64,000 nucleotides of DNA. Origin: Antilocapra americana. Taxonomy: Eukaryota; Chordata; Mammalia; Artiodactyla; Antilocapridae. The notes below the pieces were generated by a model that made no database searches, was not told where the DNA came from, and saw only the letters and a program-made list of their open reading frames with translations. Below, piece after piece: positions 21,560 through 32,208 of this stretch; within the stretch, counting starts at the first letter, position 1; each line of letters opens with the position of its first letter. The stretch covers positions 11,608,927 to 11,672,926 of the forward strand of contig ML664161.1 in assembly GCA_007570785.1 (NCBI GenBank), given 5' to 3'. A program made the translations under genes and the position numbers.

Positions 21560-21733
21560 CAGTGGTACTTAAAGTGTGGTTTAAGGACATCAAGATCACC
21601 TGAGAACTTCTTAGAAATACAAATTCTGAGGCCTTACCCTCAGATCTAATGAATCAGAAACTAATAATGCTGCCAATAGGTTTTAACAAGTTTGCTTCTG
21701 GCTTAGATGAATGTTAAAGTTTGAAAGCCACTG
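21560..21733. mobile_element. MER5A-like hAT-Charlie MITE
   Basis: Starts CAGTGGTACTTAAAGTGTGG and ends TTTGAAAGCCACTG, an inverted-repeat pair typical of MER5, with internal ACAAATTCTGAGGCCTTACC. Flanked by 8-mers GGATAGAG (21552-21559) and AAATAGAG (21734-21741), 6/8 identical, the expected hAT duplication length. Confidence 0.8.
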
Positions 21734-22021
21734 AAATAGAGAAAGAGAAATACAAATTAACACCCAGTTTTTAAATTATTATTATGAGCTATTACAAATG
21801 AACTATAAGTATCTGAAAACATGCCTGTAAGGGTTTTAAAATATTTGAACACAGAAATGTTGAATGCACTCACCATAGGTTGAGCACTTATAATTGAAGA
21901 GAGAATGATTGTTTAAGAGCAAAGAGAAGGCTGGCATGTCCAGATTTCATATATTGTTCCTCTACAGAGTTCATAAGATGTAATGTGACCAAAAATAAGT
22001 CTTTCTGAATGTACTTTTGAC

Positions 22022-22302
22022 TTTCATTGATTTAGACAAGCTGTGGTCCCTGTGATCAGATTGGCTAGTTGTCTGTGATTGTGGTTTCTGTCTGGCCTCT
22101 GATGCCCTCTCTCAGTGCCTACCATCTTACTTGGGTTTCTCTTACCTTGTACATGGGGTATCTCTTCATGGCTGCTCCCACAAAGTGCAGCCATTACTCC
22201 TTACCTTGGATGTGGGGTAGCTCCTCTAGGCCACAGCCCCGACCTAGGACGTGGGATAGCTTCTCTTGGTCACTTCTGCACTGTCACACAGCCACCACTC
22301 CT
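22022..22302 (-). repeat. BovB 5' UTR segment, inverted relative to the rest of the element
   Basis: Read on the minus strand this is BovB 5' UTR (GTAAGAGAAACCCAAGTAAG, ATGGTAGGCACTGAGAGAGG, ending CTAAATCAATGAAA). The remaining BovB follows in plus orientation from 22303. In the copy at 58625-59175 the equivalent pieces are continuous in one orientation, so the inversion can be verified within the window. Confidence 0.85.
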
Positions 22303-25300
22303 GCCATGACATGTGAGGACACCCAAGACAGACAGGACATGGTGCAGAGGTCTGACAGGATGTGGTCCACTGGAGAAGGGAATGGCAAAGCACTTCAGTA
22401 TTCTTGCCTTGAGAACCCGATAAACAGTATGGAAAAGCAAAAGGATATGACACTGAAGGATGAACTCCCCAGGTTGGTAGGTGCCCAATATGCTACTGGA
22501 GATCAGTAGAGAAATAACTCCAGAAAGAATGAAGGGATACAGCCAAAGCAAAAACAACACCCAGTTGTGGATGTGACTGGTTATAGAAGCAAGGTGTGAT
22601 GCTGTAAAGGACAATATTGTATAGGAACCTGGAATGTTAGGTCCATGAATTCAGGCAAATTGGAAGTGGTCAAACAGGAGATGGCAGGAGTGAACGTCAA
22701 CATTCTAGAAATCAGTGAACTAAGGTGGACTGGAATGGGTGAATTTAACTCAGATGACCATTATATCTACTACTGTGGGCAAGAATCCCTTAGAAGAAAC
22801 GGAATAGCCATCATAGTCAACAAAAGAGTCTGAAATGCAGAGGTTGGATGCAATCTCAATTATGACAGAATGATCTCTGTTCGTTTCCAAGGCAAACCAT
22901 TCAATATAATGGTAATTGAAGTCTATGCCCCAACCAGGGATGCTGGAGACCCTGAAGTTGAACAGTTCTGTGAAGACCTACAAGACCTTTTAGAACTAAC
23001 ACCCCAAAAAGATGTCCTTTTCATTATAGGGGACTGGAATGCAAAAGTAGGAAGTCAAGAAACACCTGGAGTAACAGGCAAATTTGGCCTTGGAGTACAG
23101 AATGAAGCAGGGCAAAGGAAATAGAGTTTTACCAACAGAAAGCACTGGTCATAGCAAACACCCCTTCCAACAACACAAGAGACGACTCTACACATGGACA
23201 TCACCAGATGGTCAAAAGTGAAATCAAATTGATTATATTCTTTTCAACCAAAGATGGAGAAGCTCTATACAGTCAGCAAAAACAATACCAGGAGCAGACT
23301 GTGGCTCATATCATGAACTCCTTATTGCCAAATTCAGACATAAATTGAAGAAAGTAGAGAAAACCACTAGACCATTCAGGTGTAACCTAAGTCACATCCC
23401 TTATGATTATACAGTGGAAGAGAGAAATAGATTTAAGGGACTAGCTCTGATAGACAGAGTGCCTGATGAACTATGGTCGGACGTTCGTGACATTGTACAG
23501 GAGACAGGGATCAAGACCACCCCCAAGAAAAAGAAATACAAAAAACAAAATGGCTGTCTGAGGAGGCCTTACAAATAGCTATGAAAAGAAGAGAAGCAAA
23601 AAGCAAACGTGAAAAGGAAAGATATACCCATCTGAATTCAGAGTCCCAAAGAATAGCAAGGAGAGATAAGAAAACCTTCCTCAGCAATCAATGAAAAGAC
23701 ATAGAGGAAAACAATGGAATAGGAAAGACTAGAGATCTCTTCAAGAAAGTTAGAGATACTAAGGGAACATTTCATGCAAAGATGGGATCGATAAAGGACA
23801 GAAATGGGATGAACCCAACAGAAGCAGAAGATATTAAGAAGAGGTGGCAAGAATACATAGAAGAACTATACAAAAAAGATCTTCATGACCCAGATAATCA
23901 TGATGGTGTGATCACTCACCTAGAGCCAGACATTCTGGACTGTGAAGTCAAGTGGCCCTTAGGAAACATTACTATGAACAAAGCTAGTGGAGGTGATGGA
24001 ATTCCAGTTCAGCTATTTCAAATCCTAAAGGATAATGCTGTGAAAGTGCTGCACTCAGAATGTCAGCAAATTGGGAAAACTCAACAGTGGCTATGGACTG
24101 GTAAAGGTCAGTTTTCATTCCAATCCCAAAGAAAAGCAATGCCAAAGAATGCTCAAACTACCACACAATTGCACTCATCTCACGTGCTAGTAAAGTAATG
24201 CTCAAAATTCTCCAAGCCAGGCTTCAGCAATACATGAACCATGAACTTTAGAAGTACAAGCTTGTTTTAGAAAAGGGTAAGGAATCAGAAATCAAAATTC
24301 CAACATCCCCTAGATCATTGAAAAAGCAAGAGAGTTCCAGAAAAACATTTATTTCTGCTTTATTGACTATGCCAAAGCCTTTGATACAATAAACTGGAAA
24401 ATTCTGAAAGAGATGCGAATACCAGACAACCTGACCTGCCTCGTGAGAAATCTGTATGCAAGTCAGGAAGCAACAGATAGAACTGGACATGGAACAGCAG
24501 ACTGGTTCCAAATAGGAAAAGGAGTACGTCAAGGCTGTATATTGTCACCCTGCTTATTTAACTTATATGCAGAGTACATTATGAGAAATGCTTGGGTGGA
24601 ATAAGCACAAGCTGGAATCAAGATTACCGGGAGAAATATCAATAAGCTCAGATATGCAGATGACACCACCCTTTTGGCAGAAAGTGAAGAGGAACTAAAA
24701 AGCCTCTTGATGAAAGTAAAAGAGGAGAGTGAAAAAATTGGCTTGAACTTCAACATTCAGAAAACTAAAATCATGGCATCTGGTCCCATCACTTCATGGG
24801 AAATAGATGGAGAAACAGTGGAACCATTGTCAGGCTTTATTTTTCTGGGCTCCAAAATCATTGTAGATGGTGATTGCAGCCATGAAATTAAAAAACACTT
24901 GTTCCTTGGAAGGAAAGTTATGACCAACCTAGATAGCATATTGAAAAGCAGACACATTACTTTGCCAACAAAGGTCCATCTGGTCAGGCTATGGTTTTTC
25001 CAGTAGTCGTGTATGGATGAGAGAGTTGGACTGTGAAGAAAGCTGAGTTCCGAAGAATTGATATTTTGAACTGTGGTGTTGGAGAAGGCACTTGAGAGTT
25101 CCTTGGCCTACAAGGAGATCCAACCAGTCCATCCTAAAGGAGATCAGTCCTGGGTGTTCATTGGAAGGACTGATATTGAACTGAAACTCCAATACTTTGG
25201 CCACGTCATGCGAAAAATTGCCTCATTGGAAAAGACCCTAATTCTGGGAAGGATTGAGGGCAGGAGGAGAAGGGGACGACAGAGGATGGGATGGCTGGAT

Positions 25301-25432
25301 GGCATCAGCGACTGGATGAACATGGGTTTGGGTGGACTCGGAGTTGCTGATGGTCAGGGAGGCCTTGTGTGCTTTGATTAATGGGGTTGCAAAGTGTTGG
25401 ACACTACCGAGTGACTGAACTGAACTGAACTC
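22303..25432 (+). mobile_element. BovB (RTE-clade) LINE, nearly full length
   Basis: About 3.1 kb in sense, from late 5' UTR (CCACTGGAGAAGGGAATGGC) through endonuclease and reverse transcriptase to the terminal GACTGAACTGAACTGAACT repeats. With the inverted segment it spans ~3.4 kb, essentially complete. BovB is the RTE element known to have entered ruminants horizontally. Its 3' end is the source of the Bov-tA/Bov-A tails throughout the window. The next BovB starts directly after it. Confidence 0.95.
22600..25380 (+). pseudogene. BovB endonuclease/reverse transcriptase, dead copy
   Basis: The intact protein nicks target DNA (APE-like endonuclease) and reverse-transcribes the element RNA from the nick. 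Visible here: WNVRSMNSGKLEVVKQEM, VYAPTRDA and FIIGDWNAKVG (endonuclease, 22645-23124), FIDYAKAFD (RT motif A, about 24352-24380), GVRQGCILSPCLFN (motif B, ~24520-24560) and RYADDTTL (catalytic motif C, ~24650-24675). Lesions: TGA at 22831-22833, a one-base deletion near 23118, SDH changed to SYH near 23308-23314, TAA at 24602-24604, and several frame changes. It cannot encode a complete protein. Confidence 0.93.
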
Positions 25433-26595
25433 ATCCAAGAACTTTCAGATGCACACACTGGATTTAGAAAAGGCAGTGATCAAATTGTCAACATACACTG
25501 TATCATAGAAAAAGCAAGGGAATTCCAAAGGAAAAAAAATCCTCTATTTCTGCTTCATTGACTATGCTAAACCTTTGACTCTGTGGATCACAAAAAACTG
25601 TGGAATATTCTTAATCAGATGGGAATAACAGACCACATTACCTGCCTACTGAGAAACCTGTATACAGGTGAAGAAGCAATAGTTAGAAACAGACATGGAA
25701 CAATGGACTTATTCAAAACTGGGAAAGGAGTGCATTAAGGCTGTATATTGTCACCCTGCTTATTTAACTCATATGCAGAATACATCATATCAAATGCCAG
25801 GCTGGATAAAGCACAAGCTGGAAGCAAGATTGCTAGGAGAAATATCACACTACCCTTATGGGCAGAAAGTGAAGGGGAACCAAAGAGCCTCTTTATGAAG
25901 GTGAAAGAAGACAGTGAAAAAGCTGGCTCAAGATTCAGAAAAATGTAGATAATGGCATCAGGTCCTATCACTTCATAGCATATAGATGGTTAAAATGTAG
26001 AAACAGCATCAAATTTCGTTTTCTTGGGCTCCAAAATCACTGTGGATAGTGACTACAGCCACAGAATTAAAAGACACTTGCTCTGTGGAATAATAGCTAT
26101 GACAAACCTAGGCAGTGTATTAAAAAAGCAGAGACATCACTTTGCTGACAAAGTTCTCTATAATAAAAGCTATGGTTTTTCCAGTACTCATGTATGGATG
26201 TGAGAGTTGGACAATAGAGAAGAATGAGCACTCAAGTAGATTCTTTGAACTTTGATGTTGGACAAGACTTTTGAGAGTCCTTTGGACTGCAAAGAAAAGA
26301 TCCAACCAGTCCATCCTAAAATAAATCAGTCCTGAATATTCACTGGAAGGACTGATGCTGAACCTGAAGCTCCAATACTTTGACCACTTGATGCAAAGAA
26401 CTGACTCATTGGAAAAGATTCTGATCCTGGGAAAGACTGAGGAGAAGAGGTAAAGGGGATGCTAGAGGATGAGGGTTGGATGGCATCATCGACTCAATGA
26501 TCATGAGTTTGAGCAAACTCGGGTAGATCATGAAGGACAGGAAACTGGCATACTGCAGTCCATGAGGTCACTAAGAGTTGGACATGACTGAGCAC
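25433..26595 (+). mobile_element. BovB LINE, 5'-truncated, abutting the previous copy
   Basis: Begins mid-RT (CACACTGGATTTAGAAAAGG, equivalent to the AGFRKG region) and runs to TTGGACATGACTGAGCACAC. More diverged than the copy upstream. The catalytic motif C (YADD) is missing through a ~22-base deletion at about 25848, where AGAAATATCA runs straight into CACTACCCTTATG. Open frames are short and shifted. Confidence 0.92.
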
Positions 26596-26654
26596 ACGTG
26601 TGCATTACATAAAAAGTAATAAAAGCTATATCTTTCTATGTAGATATATTCAAA

Positions 26655-26716
26655 TATCTGATTAGAAATATTATATTTTCTATTAGAAATTTCTATTAGA
26701 AATTTTATTAGAAAAT
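26655..26716 (+). repeat. Short AT-rich tandem repeat
   Basis: The unit TTCTATTAGAAAT is present twice perfectly (26678-26703), with degenerate neighbours (TGATTAGAAATA, TTTATTAGAAAA). About four units in all, just 3' of a BovB end. Confidence 0.7.
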
Positions 26717-27214
26717 ACCTAGAATCCCTGTTCAACATGTACATGTGTCTCTATGTATATGTATATATGATATACAAATATTCTCATGTTTTTCTGGTAA
26801 CAATTATTATATTTTTATTTGTTCATCACTATAAACGTAATGATGCTGCAGTTTTTTCATTTAGTTCTAATAGTATGTATATTTTCAACATGTTATCTCT
26901 ACTGTTAAATGGTAAAATATAGCCCTTAGTTAGAAAATAAGTAATTCTGTACTCAAATTGAAGTAGTAGTTACTTGCTAACACTGGGAAGCATAACCTAA
27001 TTAATATGAACTTTAACATTTGTGCATTATATAGAGTTCTCTAAAGTTTATTGAGCTAGGGATATTTTCTAATTGGTGATTAAGTCCTAAAACCTCTCCT
27101 TTATAGTGTTTCAAAATGGCTTGGAATTATAACTTCATAAATACTGGTTAGCAAATTAATTCCTAATTAAGTGGATGTTTAATTCTAAATTTTTGAGTAA
27201 CAGAAGAAAGATCA

Positions 27215-27408
27215 GTGTTGTTTAGTCACTAAGTCATATCCAACTCTGTGACCACAGAAACTGCAGCATGCTAGGTTTTCCTGTTCTTCACTATCTCCCT
27301 GAGCTTAGTCAAACTCATGTCCTTGAGTCAGTGATGCCATCGTACCATCTCATCCTCTGTCACCCTGTTCTCCTCTTTCTCTCAATCTTTCCCAGCATCA
27401 GTAGGGGG
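27215..27408 (-). repeat. BovB 3' end fragment
   Basis: Antisense BovB tail: TTGTTTAGTCACTAAGTCAT, CTGCAGCATGCTAGGTTTTC, GTCAGTGATGCCATCGTACC and CAATCTTTCCCAGCATCAG. Diverged, and older-looking than the 32-kb copy. Confidence 0.88.
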
Positions 27409-27673
27409 CATTTATTGTTTTGTGGGACAAATTCTGCACTGTAGGCACACATGGAAGATAAAGTTAGATTTTTAAGAAAATGAAGATGACTCCATCCATC
27501 TTCAACTACAGGAGTTAACACTCCTTTCAGTAGAAATGAAGAACTTCCCTAATTCTTTCAGACCAAACTCTTGACCATCTGATTAAAATTTTGCAAAATT
27601 AATATACTGCTCATGACTGCTGTAGCCATTGACCATTCACTGTTAGAGTATTAATACTTATACTCTAACATTC

Positions 27674-27885
27674 AGGGCTTCCCAGGTGGCTCAATGGTAA
27701 AAACCTGCCCGCCAATGCAGGACCTACAAGAGACATAGTTTCAATCCCTGAGTTCTGAAGATCCTCCGGAAAAAGAAATGGCAATCCACTCCAGCATTCT
27801 TGTCTGGAAAATCCCTTGGACAGAGGAGCCTGGCAGGCTATAGTCCATGAGGTCACAAACAGTTGGACACGACTGCGCGTGCATG
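27674..27885 (+). repeat. Bov-tA SINE
   Basis: CAGGGCTTCCCAGGTGGCTC head, AGTTTCAATCCCTGAGTTCT, AAGAAATGGCAATCCACTCC, GGAGCCTGGCAGGCTATAGT and TTGGACACGACTGCGCG, with a short CA tail. The duplication may be only ACATTC (27668-27673 and 27898-27903), which I rate as weak. Confidence 0.93.
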
Positions 27886-28339
27886 AGCATACACACACAC
27901 ATTCGTGAGGGGCCCTTTATTTAAAAAATGCTAGTGAAGAAATTTAGAGTTTAACGGATCTTTGCCAACCATGATAAAATAAATATAATAATAACAATAT
28001 TTATTCTTAATTTAAAAAGAAAAAAATAGCAAATATTATTTTTAGAATTAATGTGAAAATATTTTTACCATAAACATGAATAATCATGAGTGAAAACTAT
28101 TAGGATTTTTTTAGATTATAAAACCACATTAGATATACTGTAAGTTAATTCTCAGAATGTGAAGAATAAAAACTGCTAATGTCAGTCATAGTTCAAGCTA
28201 TATCATCACCTGAAGAATAAACTGTCAGAAAGGATAACCAGTTAAGACAAGAACATGGATACAAATACTGATCATGAGCCAGAGAATTTTGAGCTTGGAG
28301 GAACTGCAGGTCCTCTGACACAGATTGCTGTCAGGTAAA

Positions 28340-28450
28340 GTCTTTTTACCATTCTACAGCTGAAGTAACTAATGCCCAGAGAAGCTTTACCTTTCCCAGG
28401 TACCTATAGCTCACATAAATGAGAAGCAGTGGAAACAGAGAGGAGAAAAA
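28340..28450 (-). repeat. MIR fragment
   Basis: ACCATTCTACAGCTGAAGTA, ATGCCCAGAGAAGC and TTCCCAGGTACCTATAGCTC follow the antisense MIR order (tail side to core). Diverged. Confidence 0.5.
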
Positions 28451-28497
28451 ATAACTCCTATGTTCAGACCCGGTATTACTTTGCAAATAGTGTCTTC

Positions 28498-28700
28498 TTT
28501 GTTGTTGTTCAGTCGCTCAGTCTTGTCTCTTTGTGACCCCGTGGACAGCAGCACGCCAGGCTTCCCTGTCCTTCACTATCTCCCAGAGTTTGCTCAAACT
28601 CATGTCCATTGACTCGATGATGCCATCCAACCCTCTCATTCTCTGTCACCCCTTTCTTCTCCTGCCCTCAGTCTTTCCCAGCATCAGAGTCTTTTTCATA
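28498..28700 (-). repeat. BovB 3' end fragment
   Basis: TTTGTTGTTGTTCAGTCGCT, CAGCAGCACGCCAGGCTTCC, CAAACTCATGTCCATTGACT and GTCTTTCCCAGCATCAGAGT. Same segment and orientation as the 27.2-kb fragment but an independent insertion. Confidence 0.92.
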
Positions 28701-28796
28701 GTCCTCATAAGCAATCATGTGATATAGATGTTATTAATACAATCCCCATTTTTTAATGAAAATAGTTCAACTAAAACCTGTGAAATAATGATTCAA

Positions 28797-29190
28797 TGTA
28801 TTAGTTTCCTAGGCTTGCTGAAGTGAAGTGCTACAAACTAAGTGGCTTACATAGCGCAGATTTATCACCTCACAATTTTGGAGGCTAGAAGTCCAGAATG
28901 AAGCTGTAGGCAGGACATCCTTCCTCTTAAGGCACTAGGGAAGGAACTCTTCTAGAACTCTCTCTGTTAGCTTCTGGTAGTTTATTGACATGAGTCCAGT
29001 CTCCACATGGCATTCCGTGTATGTATGTTTGCGTCTGTATGTGTCCAAGATTCCCCTTTTTATAAGGACAGTAGATGAGTATGACTCAACTTAATGTATT
29101 ACATCTGCAATCACTGTATTTCCAAATAAAGTCACATTCTGGGATACAAAGAATTAGGATTACAGCGTGAATTGTGGAGGGACACAACCA
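28797..29190 (-). repeat. MaLR (MLT1-type) LTR
   Basis: TGTATTAGTTTCCTAGGCTT end, then TTTTGGAGGCTAGAAGTCCA, TTATAAGGACAGTAG, TTACATCTGCAATCACTGTA, TTTCCAAATAAAGTCACATT and GAGGGACACAACC. Antisense; both LTR ends appear present and no internal sequence follows. Confidence 0.85.
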
Positions 29191-30577
29191 ATAAACTGGT
29201 AGTGAAGTTAATATTTAATTGCAAATATTTCCGGCTTCATATTTTATATGATGCCAGAAATAAATTTTCACTTTGTTCCCTGAAAAGCAATTTAATGTAG
29301 TATTTATATGTTTAACAAATTAGAAAAGAGAAGGAATCAAAGGTTGTTATGAAAAATTTGTTGAGAATAAAATCATGTAAGAAATATCTGATGGTAAATA
29401 TTCGTGGTCGGTTGGTAGGAAAATGTTTACCAGGACAAGATGATAATAGTGGTATTTTTAAAATATGAATCTGCCAGTAATGTGCAAGATGGCTAGTAGG
29501 AAAGAAACAAGAAGACAAGTTCAGAGGCTTTAACTGAAATTCCAGATTGAAAATCTAAGGCCCCAAAGAGGTGATGCAATGAGAATGTAAAACTGGGGTA
29601 GGGAAAACCTTTTTTGAAAGATATATTTTATATGATGTGGTTGTTAATTACATGTGGATATAGAAAAATCAGGTATAGTAGGGTTTTATCCCTTGACACT
29701 AAGGAAAATGGTAACCTTCATAGATGGCAAGGACATTTTATTTTCTGTTTTAACTTTTTTGTTTTAGTTATATGTCTAGATTTCCCCCATTGTCCTAACA
29801 TAATAATTCTTTGCTGATTCAACTGGTGTCCTTAAATAACAATGGTCATAAATTCCTTATGGGAACTATAGAAGCAGATCTTCTGTTGAAAAAAATATGG
29901 TATAATATGTAAATACATCAATTTGCATGAGAATAGAACAGAGCCTTATCCAAATGATGGATCTTGGAGTTCATGTAGGGAATTGAATTTCTGTGAATTC
30001 AGCCCCCCATCTCTTTGATAAACACCTCCATCAGACACCTATTCCTACTTAACTCCTAAATTGAAACTATTGATTTAATGTTTCTTAAGTTATTGGCAAC
30101 CTAGAGCATCTTTCTGTCTTATCTGATCATGTTGGCACAACTGTGGGCTCACTCTGCTGTCACATTGTCATGTCTGAAATACATTTTCTCATGTTATGCA
30201 GCGTACAATTTACACATTGTCCTTTACCAATCCTGAGCCAAGAGAAGGAGTGAGAAAATGAAGCTTTGTGCCTCCTGGGAGATAAATATTATTTTTTAAG
30301 TCAATTCAGAAGATTTTAGTTCCAAAAAATGGGAGCTACTGGGAGGGTTTTATAGAAGTTATATTACAACAGATTAAAGTGAAGGATTGCTTCTTTGAAG
30401 ATGGTTTTAAATAAGGATAGCTTTTTAAAATTGTGTATATGGAAACCTGAGAGGAATTTTTCAAACTTGATAAAACAGGGAAAAAGCTGGGTTGCATGAA
30501 GAGAAATATTAAAAGCTCAAGACTGATAGAGGGTCATATTCTAAGTAGACAAATGGCTTTTCAGTGTTGTCCTAGAT
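29191..30577. other. No gene or recognised repeat
   Basis: AT-rich unique-looking sequence of ~1.4 kb. Open frames stay under 70 codons. Confidence 0.5.
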
Positions 30578-30760
30578 CGGTGGCTGTCAGTACTGTCTGC
30601 ACAATCTGAATCACATGGGAGCTTTTACAAACAATGTGGATAGTTAGCCTCATTTCCAGTAGATTCTGATTTGATTGGCTCTGAGTATTTGGAATTCAGG
30701 CATTGGTATTATTTAAGTTTCTGCCAGTGATTCTATCTGCAGTCAAAAGAGAAAAGCACT
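30578..30760. mobile_element. MER5-like hAT MITE
   Basis: GGTGGCTGTCAGTACTGTCT, CAATCTGAATCACATGGGAG, TTCCAGTAGATTCTGATTTG and ATTCAGGCATTGGTATTATT match the MER5 body. The right terminus is degraded and no duplication is visible. Confidence 0.65.
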
Positions 30761-31089
30761 CACTGCCTTAGAGCTTTTGTCAACTTGGAAATTGAATTAT
30801 TGAACTTTATACAATAATAACATTAGTACAAAATAGCATTAAACAATAACATGATAAAACCCTGCTCACTATCAGAAATTAACGTATTTCAGTAAATAAA
30901 CATATAAGCATTTATGTATATGCTGTACACAAATGCCAGATTCTGTCACATTTTATAAGAACTTCCTTTGCCCTTGAGATGAATAAGAATTTATGGGAAT
31001 AAAATCCCACGATATTAGAGAATTATCTTTGTGGAGCAGGAAAGCACAAAAGTGATGGATAGCTTCAATTTACCTTTCAGCGTATTTAT

Positions 31090-31215
31090 TCTTTGTCATT
31101 CAGTACATTTTTTCTGAGTAATAACTATGTATAGGTGCTACTGTAAGTGCTTGAGGTACAACAGTGAATAAAAGACAAAATCCTTACCTTCATGGAGCAT
31201 ATATTCGAGTTGAGA
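31090..31215 (+). repeat. Ancient mammalian interspersed repeat (unassigned)
   Basis: TATGTATAGGTGCTACTGTA, GAGGTACAACAGTGAATAAA and CTTACCTTCATGGAGCATAT follow a widespread pattern (…CTATGTGCCAGGCACTG…ACAGTGAACAA…CATGGAGCTTACATTCT). Similar stretches lie near 34.6 and 40.4 kb. Confidence 0.42.
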
Positions 31216-32197
31216 TTTAAAATTCATTGAAAATTTATTATCATTGATTTATTTTTAGGTTACCAATGGATTTCCATTTTCTATAGTAACATAAAAGTCC
31301 TTTTTAAAATGAACATTTACATTTAAAATTGAAGTCTAATAAAATATGTAAAATTACTAATAATCAAGGTAATACCTTATTGAAAATAGAGTCTCTGCAA
31401 ATATAATCAGATTAAGACCTCAAAATTATGAAAATGTTACCTGAATGACAGATATTTGGCCACATTCTTGGCATCCAGATGTGGACCCTAAAATGCTCTC
31501 AGATGTGGGAGAAAATAAAGTTGGAAGTTTTACTTATATTCATGGAAGTATATTCTTTACAGTCATTTATAATTTTCTTCATTTAGCATATTTTTCATTT
31601 AAAATTTGTATAAGAATGTTAGCTGCCATTCAGTACCATCAGATATGTCCTCTCTTCTACCCTGAAACTCATCACCCTATATAGAAAAATAATAAAATGC
31701 TGGAAGACAGATGAAGGAGAAAGAAGCCAGAAAAGAATAAGCAATTAAAATATGCTTCTGATTGGAGATAGAAGTGATAAAGGCTGTCCTTGAGAATAAG
31801 TTGATTTGAAACTGGAGCACAAGCTTTATTGTTCACTTGTGAGAATAGACGCATAATGATTTTTACTATGAGTTAGTATTGTGTTTGGAAACATTAGCAT
31901 TCAAATTTAGTGCCATATGTAAGATTACTGTGCATGTTTGCACATGACTAAATAAAACCTCCAGGAAAGGCAATGTCTGTGTGAATGCAGTGCTTCTAGC
32001 CCTATTTTTCTGTAAGACTCCCTGGCAGTAGATGTGACTTATTGAAAAGCCTCATAGTCATTGAAAAGGTCATATTAAAAGTGATCCAAATAAATTTAAA
32101 ATATAAAATAAATCATACATTACTATTTTATTTTACTGAGCAATACCATGGCTTACATGGATGGCATAATTTCCTAGAATAATCTGTTAGAAGAGTT
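31216..32197. other. No gene or recognised repeat
   Basis: Nothing supported here beyond low-complexity AT sequence. Confidence 0.5.
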
Positions 32198-32208
32198 AAT
32201 TTTGATAC

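Noticed and set aside
22069..22509. 146-codon plus-strand open frame
   Set aside because: It runs across the inverted 5' UTR of BovB and the inversion junction into sense UTR; no domain, and a chance frame within a transposon.
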